From assembly GCA_046597185.1 (NCBI GenBank), contig JBKJLF010000037.1, positions 1 through 5,899 of the forward strand: a stretch of DNA of 5,899 nucleotides, written 5' to 3'. The number at the start of each line of letters is the position of its first letter. Position 1 is the stretch's first letter. This stretch comes from CAMBDR01 sp046597185. Its GTDB lineage: Bacteria; Pseudomonadota; Gammaproteobacteria; Burkholderiales; Burkholderiaceae_D. Shown here in pieces: positions 5,627-5,899 of the stretch. The notes under the pieces are model-generated. The model was not told the origin of the DNA. It saw nothing but the letters and a program-made list of their open reading frames with translations, and made no database searches. Both the position numbers and the translations under genes were made by a program.

Positions 5627-5899
5627 TTGCATCTGATAAGCAAACCGCTCTCCACTACTTGGTACCATCGCTCAATTCGTGCGCTGGGCGCTTTTCTTGC
5701 GCGAACCGGTCTGTTTTTATTTGGCCAAAAAATCACTTTCAGCTCCGTGGTTCTGGTGACGATGGCATTTTTTATCCCCTTTATTATGGGTGTCGCGTCG
5801 GGTTTAATTGGTGGTCTTCCGGTGCTTCTGTTTATTTTGGGACTGCTGTTTTTATTCCTGACCTTGCGCGATTATCGTGCCGGGGCATTGATTGCCGTG
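5627..5899 (+). CDS. N-terminal part of a multi-pass membrane protein, probably O-antigen ligase/Wzy-like (3' end outside window)
   Basis: An uninterrupted frame of 91 codons starts nine bases after the epsI stop and runs off the right edge. No ATG or GTG occurs near its beginning; TTG at 5627 is the most likely start, with a weak AGG at 5616-5618 before it. The first in-frame ATG (5762) lies inside a hydrophobic segment and would remove 45 residues. The protein begins MHLISKPLSTTWYHR, has a basic region to about residue 28, then hydrophobic segments at about 37-62 (VVLVTMAFFIPFIMG) and 65-79 (LPVLLFILGLLFLFL), ending with LRDYRAGALIAV. This pattern, and the position after epsI, fit the O-antigen ligase/polymerase family that polymerises or transfers sugar repeat units at the periplasmic face. 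The conserved ligase loop is not in the window, so the family is inferred; another integral membrane EPS protein is possible. Confidence 0.6.
   Translation, partial: MHLISKPLSTTWYHRSIRALGAFLARTGLFLFGQKITFSSVVLVTMAFFIPFIMGVASGLIGGLPVLLFILGLLFLFLTLRDYRAGALIAV

Overview
The window is a stretch of a Gram-negative exopolysaccharide (EPS) and exosortase locus. All seven substantial genes lie on the + strand and read as one operon. The gene content and order (EpsD-type lipoprotein, EpsE, EpsF, EpsG, exosortase B, EpsI, then a polytopic membrane protein) match the methanolan-type eps clusters first described in Methylobacillus sp. 12S. They recur with XrtB in other Betaproteobacteria. A betaproteobacterium of moderate GC content is therefore the best guess; genus cannot be fixed from this window.

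Layout. Bases 1-870 hold the 3' part of epsD, a secreted lipoprotein related to parvulin/SurA isomerases, ending in a Ser-Ala repeat tail. Bases 923-1708 are epsE, a short periplasmic polysaccharide export (OPX/Wza-like) protein. A 45-base spacer follows, containing a well-placed ribosome binding site and a possible six-codon reading frame that ends inside the epsF start codon. Bases 1754-3157 are epsF, the inner-membrane chain-length (Wzz/PCP) protein. Bases 3154-4020 are epsG, the cytoplasmic tyrosine-kinase-like partner of EpsF. Bases 4020-4925 are xrtB (exosortase B, called epsH in older naming), and 4922-5617 are epsI, the exosortase-associated protein. From 5627 to the right edge an open frame encodes the start of a multi-pass membrane protein, probably the O-antigen ligase/Wzy-type protein usual in such clusters. 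Its likely start is TTG. The epsF/epsG and xrtB/epsI pairs overlap by ATGA, and epsG/xrtB by TAATG, so translation is probably coupled. No promoter, terminator, RNA gene, mobile element or CRISPR array could be supported, and no gap exceeds 60 bases.

Together the genes describe a Wzy-dependent EPS assembly and export line: EpsF/EpsG set chain length at the inner membrane, EpsE forms the periplasmic export ring, EpsD probably helps folding in the periplasm, and XrtB/EpsI process sorted surface proteins. The last gene may polymerise or ligate sugar chains. The most notable points are in EpsG. It begins with two 24-residue motifs separated by 5 residues, the layout of the cyclic-di-GMP-binding MshEN domain. 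Its nucleotide-binding motifs are also degenerate: the Walker A lysine is Ala, an Asp of Walker A' is Asn, and the residues after the Walker B Asp are changed. It may therefore be a signalling pseudokinase rather than an active enzyme.
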